Assembly: GCF_040566695.1 (NCBI RefSeq)
Contig: NZ_JBEXAE010000002.1
Location: 186,001 to 250,000 of the forward strand
Length of the DNA stretch: 64,000 nt
Origin: Sediminicola arcticus
Lineage (GTDB): Bacteria > Bacteroidota > Bacteroidia > Flavobacteriales > Flavobacteriaceae
Direction: 5' to 3'
The notes below the pieces were generated by a model that saw only the letters and a list, made by a program, of their open reading frames with translations, was not told the DNA's origin and did no database searches. The position numbers and the translations under genes are program-made. Below are positions 25,438 through 35,699 of the stretch, piece by piece; the first letter of the stretch is position 1; every line of letters begins with the position of its first letter.

Positions 25438-26520
25438 ATGAGGAAAATCCCCATACTCATTGGCGTGCTTACATTATTGTTCCATACAAGTTGTGAAACG
25501 AAAAAAGTGGAAAAGCAAGACGAGGCTAAGTATCTCGTGACTAGTCCTATTAAAAAAGATACTTCCATCACAAAGGATTATGTATGTCAAATACATTCTA
25601 TTAAACATATTGAATTGAGGACCCTTGAAAAAGGCTATTTAGAACAAATTTCTGTAGATGAAGGTCAGGTTGTAAAAAAGGGCCAGAGAATGTTCCATAT
25701 AATGCCTAATATCTATGAGGCAGAACTTCAAAAAGCCAACGCTGAGGCAAAAGCGGCCCAGATTGAATTTAAGAATACTAAGTTATTGGCCGATGGTAAT
25801 GTGGTATCTGAAAATGAACTTGCTTTGGCAAAAGCAAACTTAGAGAAAGCCAATGCAGAAGTCTATTTGGCCCAGACCCATTTAGGTTTTACGGATATTA
25901 GAGCTCCATTTGATGGTATGATGGATCATCTTCACGTACGTGAAGGAAGTCTCTTGGACGAAGGAGAATTATTGACTACCCTATCTGATAATAGCAAGAT
26001 GTGGGTCTATTTTAATGTGCCCGAAGCAGAATATTTGGATTACATGACTAGTACTGATAAAAAAAGCAACAAAGAAGTGGAACTTTTATTGGCTAATAAT
26101 AAACGTTTTGGCCAGATTGGTGTAGTTGAGATTATTGAGGGTGAGTTTAATAATGTAACTGGTAATATAGCGTTTAGAGCTACATTTCCAAACCCTGATC
26201 GCCTACTAAGGCATGGGGAGACTGGAAGTATTCTAATGAACGTTCCTTTTAAAGACGTTTTGATTATTCCCCAAAAGGCAACCTTTGAGATATTAGATAA
26301 AACATATGTCTTTATAGTTGATAAGGATAATATTGTAAGACAAACAGAAATAACCATTGGCGCAGAATTACCACACCTTTTTATTGTAGATAAAGGACTG
26401 AAAGAAACGGATAGAATATTACTGGACGGGATACGAATGGTAAAGGATAAGCAAAAGATCAAATCCGAATTTGTTGTACCAAAGTCTGTGATGGCCAATT
26501 TGGCTTTATACGCAGAATAA
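25438..26520 (+). CDS. RND efflux periplasmic adaptor (membrane fusion protein)
   Basis: The start is taken at ATG 25438 (MRKIPILIGVLTLLF), which gives a proper lipoprotein signal ending in FHTSC; the frame is open from 25402. 360 residues with a lipoyl-like hairpin region (LRTLEKGYLEQISVDEGQVVKKGQRMF), an alpha-helical hairpin (EAELQKANAEAKAAQ... ANAEVYLAQ) and a beta-barrel part (ADTRAPFDGMM-like FTDIRAPFDGMMD). It bridges pump and outer-membrane channel. First of three genes of a complete tripartite system. Confidence 0.95.
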   Translation: MRKIPILIGVLTLLFHTSCETKKVEKQDEAKYLVTSPIKKDTSITKDYVCQIHSIKHIELRTLEKGYLEQISVDEGQVVKKGQRMFHIMPNIYEAELQKANAEAKAAQIEFKNTKLLADGNVVSENELALAKANLEKANAEVYLAQTHLGFTDIRAPFDGMMDHLHVREGSLLDEGELLTTLSDNSKMWVYFNVPEAEYLDYMTSTDKKSNKEVELLLANNKRFGQIGVVEIIEGEFNNVTGNIAFRATFPNPDRLLRHGETGSILMNVPFKDVLIIPQKATFEILDKTYVFIVDKDNIVRQTEITIGAELPHLFIVDKGLKETDRILLDGIRMVKDKQKIKSEFVVPKSVMANLALYAE

Positions 26521-26542
26521 TTAAAACCAAATCCCAGAAAAA

Positions 26543-29500
26543 ATGTTCAGTAAATTTATTCAAAGACCGGTATTGGCTATAGTCATATCGGTAGTAATCG
26601 TTTTTACAGGCTTGTTGGCCATAAAACAATTACCCATATCTCAGTTCCCTGAAATTGCACCTACTACCGTCAATATTTTTATTGCCTACCCAGGTGCTAG
26701 TGCGGATGTATTAGTTCAGTCAACTTTAATTCCATTAGAAACCGCCATCAATGGCGTGCAAGGGATGCGATATGTAGCATCTGATGCTACAAGTGCAGGT
26801 GAAGGTACGATGCGAATCATATTTGAACCAGGGACCGATCCCAATCAGGCTGTGGTGATGGTTAAGACAAGGGTAGACCAGGTGATGCCTTTACTCCCAG
26901 ATTTAGTGCAACGGGAAGGGGTTATAATTACACCCGTTCAGCCAAGTATGTTGATGTATGTAAACTTATACAGTAATCAGGAAAATGACGATGAACTGTT
27001 CTTATACAACTACGCATACACAAAAATAATTCCGGAAATACAAAGGATTAATGGAATTGCCAGTGCCCAAATATTGGGCAGTAGAAAATATGCAATGAGG
27101 GTATGGTTGAAACCAGACCGCATGCGTGCTTATAACGTTTCTGCGGAGGAGGTTATGGAGGCTATGCAAGAGCAAAGTATCATTGCCAGACCAGGAAGAT
27201 TAGGGGGAAGCTCAGGTAAAACTTCACAGTCTTTAGAGTATGTGCTTACCTATCAGGATAGATATAATGAACCGGAACAGTACAAGGAAATTATCATACG
27301 TGCCAATGAGGAAGGTGAAATCTTAAAATTATCTGATGTTGCCGACGTGGAATTGGGCAGTGAATTTTTTGATATCTATTCCAATTTAGATGGTCATCCA
27401 TCCGCATCCATTATCTTAAAGCAAACCTTGGGAAGTAATGGAAAGGATGTGATAGATGATGTAAAAGAGAAGTTAAAGGAACTAAAAGCAGCCTTACCTC
27501 CTGGAGTAGATTATAAAATAAGTTATGACGTTTCTAATTTCTTAGATGCCTCAATAGAGCAGGTTTTACATACGTTAAGAGATGCATTTATTCTCGTGGC
27601 TATTGTGGTATTTCTATTTTTAGGTGACTGGCGTTCAACCCTTATCCCAATTATTGCGGTACCCGTTTCATTGATTGGTTCCTTTTTCGTGATGCAATTA
27701 TTTGGCCTATCTATTAACCTGATTACATTGTTTGCTTTGGTTTTGGCCATTGGTATTGTTGTAGATAATGCTATTGTGGTTGTAGAAGCAGTTCACGTTA
27801 AGATGGAAGAGGAAAACCTCACTCCGTATAAAGCATCTTATGTTGTACTGGGAGAAATAGGGGGGGCTATTGTAGCTATTACCTTGGTCATGGTTTCGGT
27901 CTTTATACCCATATCCTTCATGTCTGGTCCTGTTGGTGTATTTTATAGGCAGTTTTCCATTACTATGGCTGGGTCCATCATTATTTCTGCCGTTGTGGCG
28001 CTTACGTTAACACCAGTCCTATGCGCAATGATGTTAAAGAACAATCATGGCAAACCAAAAAGGAAATCTCCTATAGATAAGTTTATAGCTTGGTTTAACA
28101 AAGGATTTGAACGATTAACAGGCGGTTATATAGGTTTATTGAACAAGATTGTTGCCAGAAGGATGGTTACTTTCGGAATTCTTATAGCCTTTTGTGTGGG
28201 AATATTTTTTACCAGTAAAGTGCTTCCTGCCGGCTTTATCCCTAACGAAGATCAGGGTATGATCTATGCGATTATACAAACACCTCCAGGTGCCACCTTG
28301 GAACGCACCAATGATGTAGCAAGAAAATTGCAGAAAATTTGTGAAGAAATAGATGGTGTGGAATCTGTTTCATCCTTGGCGGGTTATGAGATTATGACAG
28401 AGGGCAGGGGTTCCAATGCCGGTACCTGTCTCATCAATTTGAAACCCTGGTCAGAACGGCAAAATTCGGTGCATGAAATAATGGAATTATTGGAGGAAGA
28501 AACAAAGGATTTAGGTGCGGTTATCGAATATTTTGAACCCCCTGCAGTTCCTGGTTTTGGATCTTCCGGTGGATTTTCGTTGCGTCTTTTAGATAAGACC
28601 AACTCCACGGACTACCATGCTTTTGAAAAAATCAACAATGATTTTATGAAGGCGTTGGGTGAGCGAAAGGAATTAACCGCATTGTTTACTTTTTATTCTG
28701 CCAATTATCCTCAATTTGAACTAAAAATCAATAACAAGATAGCCATGCAGAAAGGCGTAAGTATTGGTAAGGCAATGGAAAATCTCAATATCCTAATAGG
28801 AAGCACTTACGAGCAAGGGTTCATCCGATTTGGTCGGTTCTTCAAGGTCTATACCCAAGCTTCTCCTGAATACAGGGCACTTCCATCAGATTTGGAAAAA
28901 CTTTTTGTGAAGAATGAGGAAGGGGAAATGGTACCGTACTCTGCCTTTATGACCATGGAAAAACGATTAGGTCCAAATGAAATAACTAGGTATAATCTTT
29001 ATAATTCTGCGGCTATTAATGGTCTTCCTGCTAATGGGTATACCTCGGGAGATGCTATACATGCTATTCAAGAAGTGGCTAAGAAAACGCTTCCTAGAGG
29101 ATACGACATTGCCTGGGAAGGACTTTCTTATGATGAAGCCAATAGAGGTAATGAATCCCTTTATATTTTCATTGTAGTTTTAATTTTTGTGTATTTTGTT
29201 CTTGCGGCACAATATGAAAGTTTTTTACTGCCATTTGCAGTTATTCTATCCTTACCTGTTGGAGTATTTGGCTCCTTTGCCCTATTAAAACTGATGGGTC
29301 TTGCCAATGATGTTTATGCCCAGATTGGGGTGATAATGTTAGTGGGATTATTAGGTAAAAATGCGGTGTTAATTGTAGAGTTCGCTGTGCAAAAACACAG
29401 AAAGGGCGCCACTATTTTGGAAGCTGCCATAGAAGGTTCTAGAGCTCGTTTTAGACCTATTCTAATGACCTCTTTTGCCTTTATTGCAGGTCTTATCCCT

Positions 29501-29785
29501 TTGGTCATGGCTACAGGAGCTGGGGCAATTGGGAACAGAACCATTGGGGGGTCTGCCATGGGCGGAATGCTCATTGGAACCATTTTTGGCGTTATAATTA
29601 TCCCAGGTCTTTACTACTTTTTTGGTAAAATGGCTGAGGGCCGTAGTCTCATTAAGGGCGAATCTAACGAGTCTGTTTCGGAAGAGTTTATGCGAACCAC
29701 TGAAAGGGGTAGTAAAACAAAAGAAAAACTACGAGAGCTTAAAAAGCTTTTGATAAAATTAACCAAAAGAACAGGAAATGAATAA
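26543..29785 (+). CDS. RND multidrug efflux pump, HAE1/AcrB type
   Basis: 1080 residues, family length. The N-terminus FSKFIQRPVLAIVISVVIV, the proton-relay segment LVLAIGIVVDNAIVVVEAV in the fourth helix (two Asp-like positions around VDNA) and the C-terminal GLLGKNAVLIVEFAVQ with Lys are all present. Twelve membrane helices and two large periplasmic loops are evident. It exports lipophilic compounds using the proton gradient. It follows the adaptor by 22 bp and overlaps the outer-membrane gene by 8 bp. Confidence 0.97.
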   Translation: MFSKFIQRPVLAIVISVVIVFTGLLAIKQLPISQFPEIAPTTVNIFIAYPGASADVLVQSTLIPLETAINGVQGMRYVASDATSAGEGTMRIIFEPGTDPNQAVVMVKTRVDQVMPLLPDLVQREGVIITPVQPSMLMYVNLYSNQENDDELFLYNYAYTKIIPEIQRINGIASAQILGSRKYAMRVWLKPDRMRAYNVSAEEVMEAMQEQSIIARPGRLGGSSGKTSQSLEYVLTYQDRYNEPEQYKEIIIRANEEGEILKLSDVADVELGSEFFDIYSNLDGHPSASIILKQTLGSNGKDVIDDVKEKLKELKAALPPGVDYKISYDVSNFLDASIEQVLHTLRDAFILVAIVVFLFLGDWRSTLIPIIAVPVSLIGSFFVMQLFGLSINLITLFALVLAIGIVVDNAIVVVEAVHVKMEEENLTPYKASYVVLGEIGGAIVAITLVMVSVFIPISFMSGPVGVFYRQFSITMAGSIIISAVVALTLTPVLCAMMLKNNHGKPKRKSPIDKFIAWFNKGFERLTGGYIGLLNKIVARRMVTFGILIAFCVGIFFTSKVLPAGFIPNEDQGMIYAIIQTPPGATLERTNDVARKLQKICEEIDGVESVSSLAGYEIMTEGRGSNAGTCLINLKPWSERQNSVHEIMELLEEETKDLGAVIEYFEPPAVPGFGSSGGFSLRLLDKTNSTDYHAFEKINNDFMKALGERKELTALFTFYSANYPQFELKINNKIAMQKGVSIGKAMENLNILIGSTYEQGFIRFGRFFKVYTQASPEYRALPSDLEKLFVKNEEGEMVPYSAFMTMEKRLGPNEITRYNLYNSAAINGLPANGYTSGDAIHAIQEVAKKTLPRGYDIAWEGLSYDEANRGNESLYIFIVVLIFVYFVLAAQYESFLLPFAVILSLPVGVFGSFALLKLMGLANDVYAQIGVIMLVGLLGKNAVLIVEFAVQKHRKGATILEAAIEGSRARFRPILMTSFAFIAGLIPLVMATGAGAIGNRTIGGSAMGGMLIGTIFGVIIIPGLYYFFGKMAEGRSLIKGESNESVSEEFMRTTERGSKTKEKLRELKKLLIKLTKRTGNE

Positions 29786-31229
29786 GAAATTGATAGACAT
29801 GTTTAGAAATAAAAAGTCATGTTTAGTTGTCGTTATATCAATATTAGCTTTGTATTCGTGTGTGCCTTCTAGGAAGTTGAGGGATGAGAATACGAGTGTC
29901 CCGGACCATTACAATAAACAGGTTATAGATACCATGAATACGGCTACTGTGAAGTGGAGGGAGTTTTTCTCTGATCCTAATTTAATTTCCTTAATCGATA
30001 CCGCTCTAGTTAACAATCAGGAACTGAACATCATGTTATTGCAGGTAGACATGGCTAAAAACGATATTCAGGCTAGAAAAGGGGAATATTTACCATTTGT
30101 GAATTTTTATGGAGGGGCAGCGGTTGAAAAAGTTGGTAAATATACCAGGAATGGTGCAGTAGAAGAGAATCTCAATATACGGGAGGGTGAAAAATTTCCA
30201 GAACCTCTGACCGATTATTCCTTGGGCCTTTCTGCATCATGGGAGCTTGATATTTGGAAAAAATTGCGAAATGCTAAAAAGTCGGCTTTGTTGGAGTATC
30301 TGGCCAGTGTTGAGGGCAAGAATTTTATGCTTACCAACCTAGTTTCAGAAATTGCAGATTCGTATTATGAACTTGTAGCTTTAGACAATCAATTGGCCAT
30401 CATAGAAGAGAACTTGGAGATTCAACAAAATGCCCTTGGTATGGTTAAGCTTCAGAAACAGGCTGCTAGGGTAACCGAATTGGCAGTCCATAGATTTGAT
30501 GCAGAGGTATTGAAGAATCAAGGCCACAAATATGAAATTTTGCAGCAAATAGTGGAAACTGAAAATAAGATCAATTTTTTGATCGGGAAATCTCCACAGC
30601 ACATTTTAAGAAATGCCAATAATTTTATAGAAAGGAAGGTGGATAACATTTATACAGGCCTACCTTCCCAATTGTTGCAAAATCGCCCAGATATACGAAA
30701 GGCAGAATTTGAGTTGTCGGCTGCAAAGTTAGATGTTAAGGTTGCCCAAGCGAATTTTTATCCTTCTTTAGGAATAAAGGCTGGGATTGGTTTGCAGGCA
30801 TTTAAACCCAAATTCCTTACCTCCACTCCAGAATCTGTTTTGTACTCTGTGGTCGGGGATATAGTTGGGCCTTTAATTAACAGGAATGCGCTAAAAGCGG
30901 AATATATAAATGCAAGTGATAGGCAGCTTATGGCCGTTTACGAGTATGAAAAAGCAATTTTAAATGCCTATATCGAGGTGGCCAATCAACTTTCCAATAT
31001 AGGGAACCTAAACGAGAGGTATAAATTAAAAGAAAGGGAGGTAAAGGCACTGACAGAATCTATTGATATCTCTCTACGTCTATTCCAATCAGCTAGGGCA
31101 GATTATATGGAAGTATTATTGACCCAGCGGGATGCATTAGAATCTAAAATAGAGCTAGTAGAAACTAAAAAAAGCCAACTACTTGCCCAGGTCAATGTGT
31201 ATCGAGCATTGGGAGGAGGCTGGAATTGA
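29778..31229 (+). CDS. RND outer-membrane efflux lipoprotein (NodT/TolC type)
   Basis: 483 residues; alternative start at 29802 (MFRNKKSC). A lipobox LYSC follows the signal segment. Two OEP repeats with long coiled coils are visible, including LQNRPDIRKAEFELSAAKLDVKVAQANFYPS, the hallmark of this family, and the second LLTQRDALESKIELVETKKSQL. It forms the trimeric outer-membrane duct for the pump encoded upstream (8-bp overlap). A strong palindromic terminator follows. Confidence 0.95.
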   Translation: MNKKLIDMFRNKKSCLVVVISILALYSCVPSRKLRDENTSVPDHYNKQVIDTMNTATVKWREFFSDPNLISLIDTALVNNQELNIMLLQVDMAKNDIQARKGEYLPFVNFYGGAAVEKVGKYTRNGAVEENLNIREGEKFPEPLTDYSLGLSASWELDIWKKLRNAKKSALLEYLASVEGKNFMLTNLVSEIADSYYELVALDNQLAIIEENLEIQQNALGMVKLQKQAARVTELAVHRFDAEVLKNQGHKYEILQQIVETENKINFLIGKSPQHILRNANNFIERKVDNIYTGLPSQLLQNRPDIRKAEFELSAAKLDVKVAQANFYPSLGIKAGIGLQAFKPKFLTSTPESVLYSVVGDIVGPLINRNALKAEYINASDRQLMAVYEYEKAILNAYIEVANQLSNIGNLNERYKLKEREVKALTESIDISLRLFQSARADYMEVLLTQRDALESKIELVETKKSQLLAQVNVYRALGGGWN

Positions 31230-31260
31230 AATAGCTTTTTTATTGATTTTACGGTAATTT

Positions 31261-31300
31261 AAAATGCCATTTTACACTAGTGTAAAATGGCATTTTATTT
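31261..31300. terminator. Palindromic terminator of the RND operon
   Basis: AAAATGCCATTTTACAC and its exact reverse complement around a TAG loop, then TTTATTTTAT. Works on both strands. Confidence 0.9.
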
Positions 31301-31375
31301 TATAATATTTTTAGGTGATCATTATCCCTATGATCTAGTGTGTTTGAATTTAGGTTAAACCTGTTGGCTTCAATG

Positions 31376-31422
31376 ATAGAGCCTAAGGATTGCATATCCC
31401 TAATTCTCGCAATGTTGCAAAT
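31376..31422 (+). repeat. Left piece of the duplicated att-associated element
   Basis: Bases 31379-31422 match 47577-47620 at 41 of 44 positions, including a 30-bp identical block starting CATATCCCTAATTCTCGC. The first 13 bp (31376-31388) are a degenerate copy (9/13) of GTGGAGCCGGAGG, the tmRNA 3' end. The remaining part of the element resumes at 32751 after a 1.3-kb interruption. Confidence 0.85.
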
Positions 31423-31942
31423 TAAAGATGCATAAGTAAGATTAACATTTGTCATGCGTTAAGTTGCTCCGAATATTTGAATGACATGGAACAGGAAACG
31501 GTCAATTTCAAATGTTACTTTTCCAATTTTCAGAGTCTGTTTATTGCCAATTCAACGCTACTGTGCATTATATTGTTGCTCATTCAAACCGCAGGATTTG
31601 GAAAAGTAGCCTATAATGGATTCTTATATATCTGGATATGCTCAATATAGAAATAAGGCTGATGTTGTTACTTGTAAAAAATTAAAATAGAACGCCTTAT
31701 TTTACTGCTATTCGGAGGATATTGGGAAGCTGGGGGTGTGATTGTATCTATGGCCCTATCCCATTCCTTTAATGGTAGTGGTAAGAATTATCTTAAAATT
31801 AAATCTGGGTAGTGAATCGAAAAATGCACTTAGGACAATTTTCGCGGTATTTAGGACAATAATTTTGCGGTTTCGTCCCTAAAGAGAGAAAAAAAATCTT
31901 GGTATTACTTAATTTAAGAATTAATTTCTAAAACCATAACCA

Positions 31943-32650
31943 ATGAAAAATGTATTTTTTGGCTTATTATTTTTTATGACATTCTCTATTAGTGCTCAAG
32001 AGGATTATTGGACAAATTACTATGTTGTAGTTGAACCACAGAATGTGGATATGTTCTACAAATTAGTAGATGATTACTTTACCGCGAATAAATCAACGGG
32101 TGTTACGGTAAGCTTGTATGAAAACCATTTTAATGACAACAGCAACAATTTCACTCATTCCATTGGGTTTTCCGGATCATTGGATGCTTTGGGAAACATG
32201 TATGCTAATGACAGTGGTGATACCTGGAAATTGTTTTTAGTACAATTGAACCAGCACATAAAGGAGGGTCACAGTGCACGTATGGGAACGCGACTGGCCC
32301 ATAAAGGAGACCTTAGTTTAGACTATCCAATTCAAAAATACTTTATTGTTCATGTAGAGGATGGCGAAATATGGGACAAGGCCTATACCAAATATATCAA
32401 TGTGAACCTTCCAGGCGATATGCTTAATATGATGGGTAATTTCACCTCTGGGGTTTCACCCGATGGGGAAAATCGTTGGGTAATCAATGGATTTAAAGAT
32501 TTTAAAAGCGCTATGGGCGGTGCTGACGCTATGCGTACGGATGCCCAAAAGGCTTCCAATAAAAAGGCCTGGAAGGAATTCTCGGATACCAACGGAGAAT
32601 CTCACCTAGTACGTTCAGGCCTTCGTGTTCGTTTGGGATATTGGAAGTAA
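31943..32650 (+). CDS. Secreted hypothetical protein
   Basis: 235 residues with a signal peptide (MKNVFFGLLFFMTFSISAQ, cleavage after Ala-Gln). The mature protein has no Cys and contains two internally similar segments around YYVVVEPQNVDMFYKLVDDYF and YFIVHVEDGEIWDKAYTKYI, suggesting two copies of a ferredoxin-like alpha/beta fold of the ABM or stress-barrel kind; this is structural inference. The enzyme function is unknown. It stands alone between the two halves of the duplicated element, so it may have been inserted there. A 500-bp stretch before it (31430-31930) holds no gene I can support. Confidence 0.85.
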   Translation: MKNVFFGLLFFMTFSISAQEDYWTNYYVVVEPQNVDMFYKLVDDYFTANKSTGVTVSLYENHFNDNSNNFTHSIGFSGSLDALGNMYANDSGDTWKLFLVQLNQHIKEGHSARMGTRLAHKGDLSLDYPIQKYFIVHVEDGEIWDKAYTKYINVNLPGDMLNMMGNFTSGVSPDGENRWVINGFKDFKSAMGGADAMRTDAQKASNKKAWKEFSDTNGESHLVRSGLRVRLGYWK

Positions 32651-32750
32651 TTAATTCTGATAAACACCAAAACGGATTGATCAGCTTTAAGGTTATACAA
32701 AACCTTTTTTAGTTAGCTGGAGAAAGGGAAATTAGTTACCCTTGGACATC

Positions 32751-32872
32751 GCAATATTGTAAATAAAAACACCCGTTATTTACACTACGGGTATCCTAAA
32801 GTTTTTAAAAATACCCAGTGGGCTTGGCATTTTTTTATGCCTTAAGTCTGCTGGGTATTTTTATTCGCTGTC
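32751..32872 (+). repeat. Right piece of the duplicated att-associated element
   Basis: About 115 bp matching 47607-47720 at roughly 80 percent. Both copies hold two stem-loops: CCCGTTATTTAC/ACTACGGG, then a long stem in which AAAATACCCAG pairs with CTGGGTATTTT and encloses GGCAT.../ATGCC. The copy ends exactly where a multicopper oxidase gene is cut off. Confidence 0.85.
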
Positions 32873-33524
32873 TCCAAAAATCGAGCTGTGCACCAAAAGC
32901 ACCACGGGCAATTACTTTATTTAATGGGGTGGATGTTCCTTTTTTCATTCCGTACCACTCGTTGCCACGTTTTAGGTTTGGCAGTACATTCATTGGTTTT
33001 TCATTTGTCCAGTAGGGAAGCATTAAAACAAAATCTTTGTCATAATCTAATGTTTTTTCTTTTGGGTTTATGAGAAGCGAACCAAAGACTCCGCTTTGTT
33101 CCTGTAACATCGTATGGGAATGATACCAATAAGTGCCATTTTGCGTTACAGGAAATTCATATTTAAAGGTTTCGCCTGGGCGAATGGGAGGCGTGGTCAA
33201 ATAGGGAACACCGTCAAAAAAATTAGGAATGATAATTCCGTGCCAATGGACGGAGGTTTCCATACTCATTTCATTTTTTACATAAATGACCGTATATTTA
33301 CCTTCGGTAAATTTCAAAGTTGGACATGGAATTGTTCCGTTTACTGTCATTCCTTTTACTTCTTTTCCTGCCTTGTCAACTATTTCTTCCCTGATGGTCA
33401 AGGTGTATTCGTGAACTGGTCGGTTTTCATTGTTTCCTTCTTGGGACTGTTCATAAATGTTTTGACCAAAAATGGTTTGGCATCCCAATAAAATAAGTAG
33501 TGATATGTATTTTGAACTCTTCAT
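32835..33524 (-). pseudogene. Multicopper oxidase (CopA-like), C-terminally truncated
   Basis: The first 220 residues are a normal start of a copper-resistance multicopper oxidase. They have a signal peptide (MKSSKYISLLILLGC), a first cupredoxin domain with HWHG and WYHSH copper ligands, and a YEFPVTQNGTYWYHSH block. After ARGAFGAQLDFWRQR the homology stops and 10 unrelated residues run into the repeat element at 32872. The other two cupredoxin domains (about 500 residues in relatives) are missing, including the type 1 copper site. Not functional as an oxidase. Confidence 0.88.
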
Positions 33525-33775
33525 TTTCGACAATCTTTTGAACTTGCTCCAAACCTTTTAATTGGTGAAATAATAGATTAATTTGGTTATGGATAGTAGG
33601 GTTTTGTCAATTCTATTTGGTTCAATTGTAATTCCAGAATATCGAATACATCAAAAATTTCATAATTAATATCTTAACCCCTTCAAACCAAGGTGTAATA
33701 AGTATATTTTTTAAAACTCGAGCGACATACTTAATCCCACCATTATTTAGACTTTCAATCTTTGGTTTATCATAT

Positions 33776-33997
33776 TCATGAAGCTGGTCTTCCTTTCAAT
33801 CGAATATCAATTCTTTTTTTCTTAACGGTTAACCGCTTCATTACATCCATTAAGTTTGTTTCTTTTGTCTTCTTATAAATCTCGTTGATTGCTAATACAA
33901 GTCGTTTTGCTTCTCTTGAAGCTGTCACTCTATCACTAGTGGTCATATGACTCATTTTGGCTTTTTCAAATACTGCCGCTTCTTGTAAAATGTCCAT
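33776..33997 (-). CDS. Small conserved-looking hypothetical protein
   Basis: 73 residues, helical and strongly basic at the C-terminus (RLTVKKKRIDIRLKGRP). No signal peptide and no domain that I recognise. It lies 18 bp upstream of, and on the same strand as reads into, the broken PRC-barrel gene region's end. The 240 bp between it and the oxidase remnant hold nothing recognisable. Confidence 0.6.
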   Translation of the reverse strand: MDILQEAAVFEKAKMSHMTTSDRVTASREAKRLVLAINEIYKKTKETNLMDVMKRLTVKKKRIDIRLKGRPAS

Positions 33998-34015
33998 AAT
34001 TAGTTTTTTAAAGTC

Positions 34016-34535
34016 TTATCTGTTATTAATGTAACCTATCCTCAGGTTTCTCAGACCAATTTCTCCAGCGCTAGACTGAATATGGAGGCCACTCACAGTA
34101 TCGGTGCTACGCAAATTAGAGTTCCAGGATTTTTCTTCTTCTTGTTTTAATATTTTCTGTTCCTTAATGTCACGCATTAAATATGGATAAGCTCCCCACA
34201 TGTGTATTCCGGTATAATAAACCGGCCATCCATAATAACCATAGTAAGCCATCTCAAATTGTTTTGATACGGGTTTGTTATTATCCAACGAGGGACTTTC
34301 CTTAATCTGCTTTTTGTTTAAATTTATGCCTATGGTTTCGACTTCCTGATTTATAGAAATCAACGCATAAGGTGAAATCAGCACTTGTCTGCCTATAAGC
34401 CAGTTCCCTGTATCAGCAACCAAATAGCGAACAGCCCAGTTCAAATCGTCGAAATAGAATTCTTTAGCCTTGCCTATTTCGCCATCGTTAACATCTAAAT
34501 TTGTACCCTTTTAGGATTTTTGTTTTGAACAACAT
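34016..34535 (-). pseudogene. PRC-barrel domain protein, 1-nt frameshift near the start
   Basis: The main frame reads ...DVNDGEIGKAKEFYFDDLNWAVRYLVADTGNWLIGRQVLIS when cut in pieces, a PRC-barrel start. It has no ATG; a TTG at 34444 is internal to the domain. In the next frame ATG at 34535 gives MLFKTKILKGYK, which joins the main frame if one T is removed in the AAATTTAGAT stretch near 34497. Total length is 3n+1, consistent with one extra base. PRC-barrel proteins bind RNA or membranes, usually with unknown role. Either a real pseudogene or a sequencing error. Confidence 0.75.
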
Positions 34536-34763
34536 AATTATTTTCCTTTCGTTAATTAATAATAATTATCATCTGACTGATTGTTTTGGTAGTTAACCAT
34601 TTCACATCAAAATAATAATTGGCTTAACTACAAAACTATTTGCTTTGAACAAAATACTTTTGAATTCATTAATCGGAGTGAATAAAGTGGCGATTATATA
34701 AAGTGGATTTTTTATGATTTTATTTATAAGTACAAATGGTATTTATCAATTTTTCATAAAACG

Positions 34764-35699
34764 TCAATCCATCTTTTTCAAGTACTTGTACAATTCGCTA
34801 TCTGTTGAAATAAAAATGGACGTTTTTCCATCAAAAGTTTTTTCAAATGTTTCCATAGATTTCAGAAAGCCATAAAAACTCCTCGATTGACTTGACCTAT
34901 CATAAGCTTTTGCATAAATCAAGGCTGCGTTGGCATCTGCCTTACCTTTAATCATTTCAGCATCCCTAAATGCTAGTGATTGTATGTTTTTTAACTCTCG
35001 TTCTTTTTCACCGTTGATACGTGAGGCTTCTCCTTGACCTTCTGATCTGAATTTATCAGCAATACGGAAACGTTCACTTTTCATTCGCTCGTACACTTGA
35101 TCTTGCACTTCTTGCACATAATTGATACGTTTAAATCGAAAATCCAATATTTCAATCCCCAGGTCTGCAGTCTGTTCATTTGCTGACTCTAGTATCATTT
35201 GTTGGATTTTATCCCTACCTACATAAATCTTTGCCAGGGAATCACCAATAATATCAGTATCGGAGGATTCAGGGACTCTGTTACTGGTGCGCACAGCCTC
35301 TTCAATATCATTGTTTGCTATGAAATCCCTTGTGTCACCATCTAGAATATCATCTATTCGTGATTGCGCTCCTCGTTCGTTCGTTAGCCGTTTAAAAAAC
35401 TGAAGTGGGTCTGTAATTTGCCATCTTGCATAGGTATCTACAAAAATGAATTTTTTATCCTTGGTTGGTACTTGGTTTGGGTCACCATTCCATTCCATAA
35501 CACGTTTTTCGAAATAATTAGCGTTTTGTATTAAAGGCACCTTGAAATACATCCCTGGCTCGATAATAGCTTCTCCAACAGGTCTTCCAAATTGTGTGAT
35601 TACTACTTGGTCTTTTTCCTGTACAATAAAAACACTGCTGTTTAAACCGATCAGAGTAATAATGACTAAAATTGTAATTAAAATTGATTTAGTTTTCAT
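34764..35699 (-). CDS. hflC: HflC-like SPFH/Band 7 protease modulator
   Basis: 311 residues. An N-terminal membrane helix (ILITILVIITLIGLNSSVFIV) precedes the Band 7 domain with VQEKDQVVITQFGRPVGEAIIEPGMYFKVPL. A long helical segment (FRIADKFRSEGQGEASRI) follows, as in HflC. With HflK it forms a periplasmic cage around FtsH that tunes membrane-protein degradation. The start codon overlaps the hflK stop by one base (TAATG), implying coupled translation. Confidence 0.95.
   Translation of the reverse strand: MKTKSILITILVIITLIGLNSSVFIVQEKDQVVITQFGRPVGEAIIEPGMYFKVPLIQNANYFEKRVMEWNGDPNQVPTKDKKFIFVDTYARWQITDPLQFFKRLTNERGAQSRIDDILDGDTRDFIANNDIEEAVRTSNRVPESSDTDIIGDSLAKIYVGRDKIQQMILESANEQTADLGIEILDFRFKRINYVQEVQDQVYERMKSERFRIADKFRSEGQGEASRINGEKERELKNIQSLAFRDAEMIKGKADANAALIYAKAYDRSSQSRSFYGFLKSMETFEKTFDGKTSIFISTDSELYKYLKKMD

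Noticed and set aside
31486..31650. 54-residue plus-strand frame with a hydrophobic stretch
   Set aside because: No family, no clear promoter and surrounded by eroded sequence; not enough to call.
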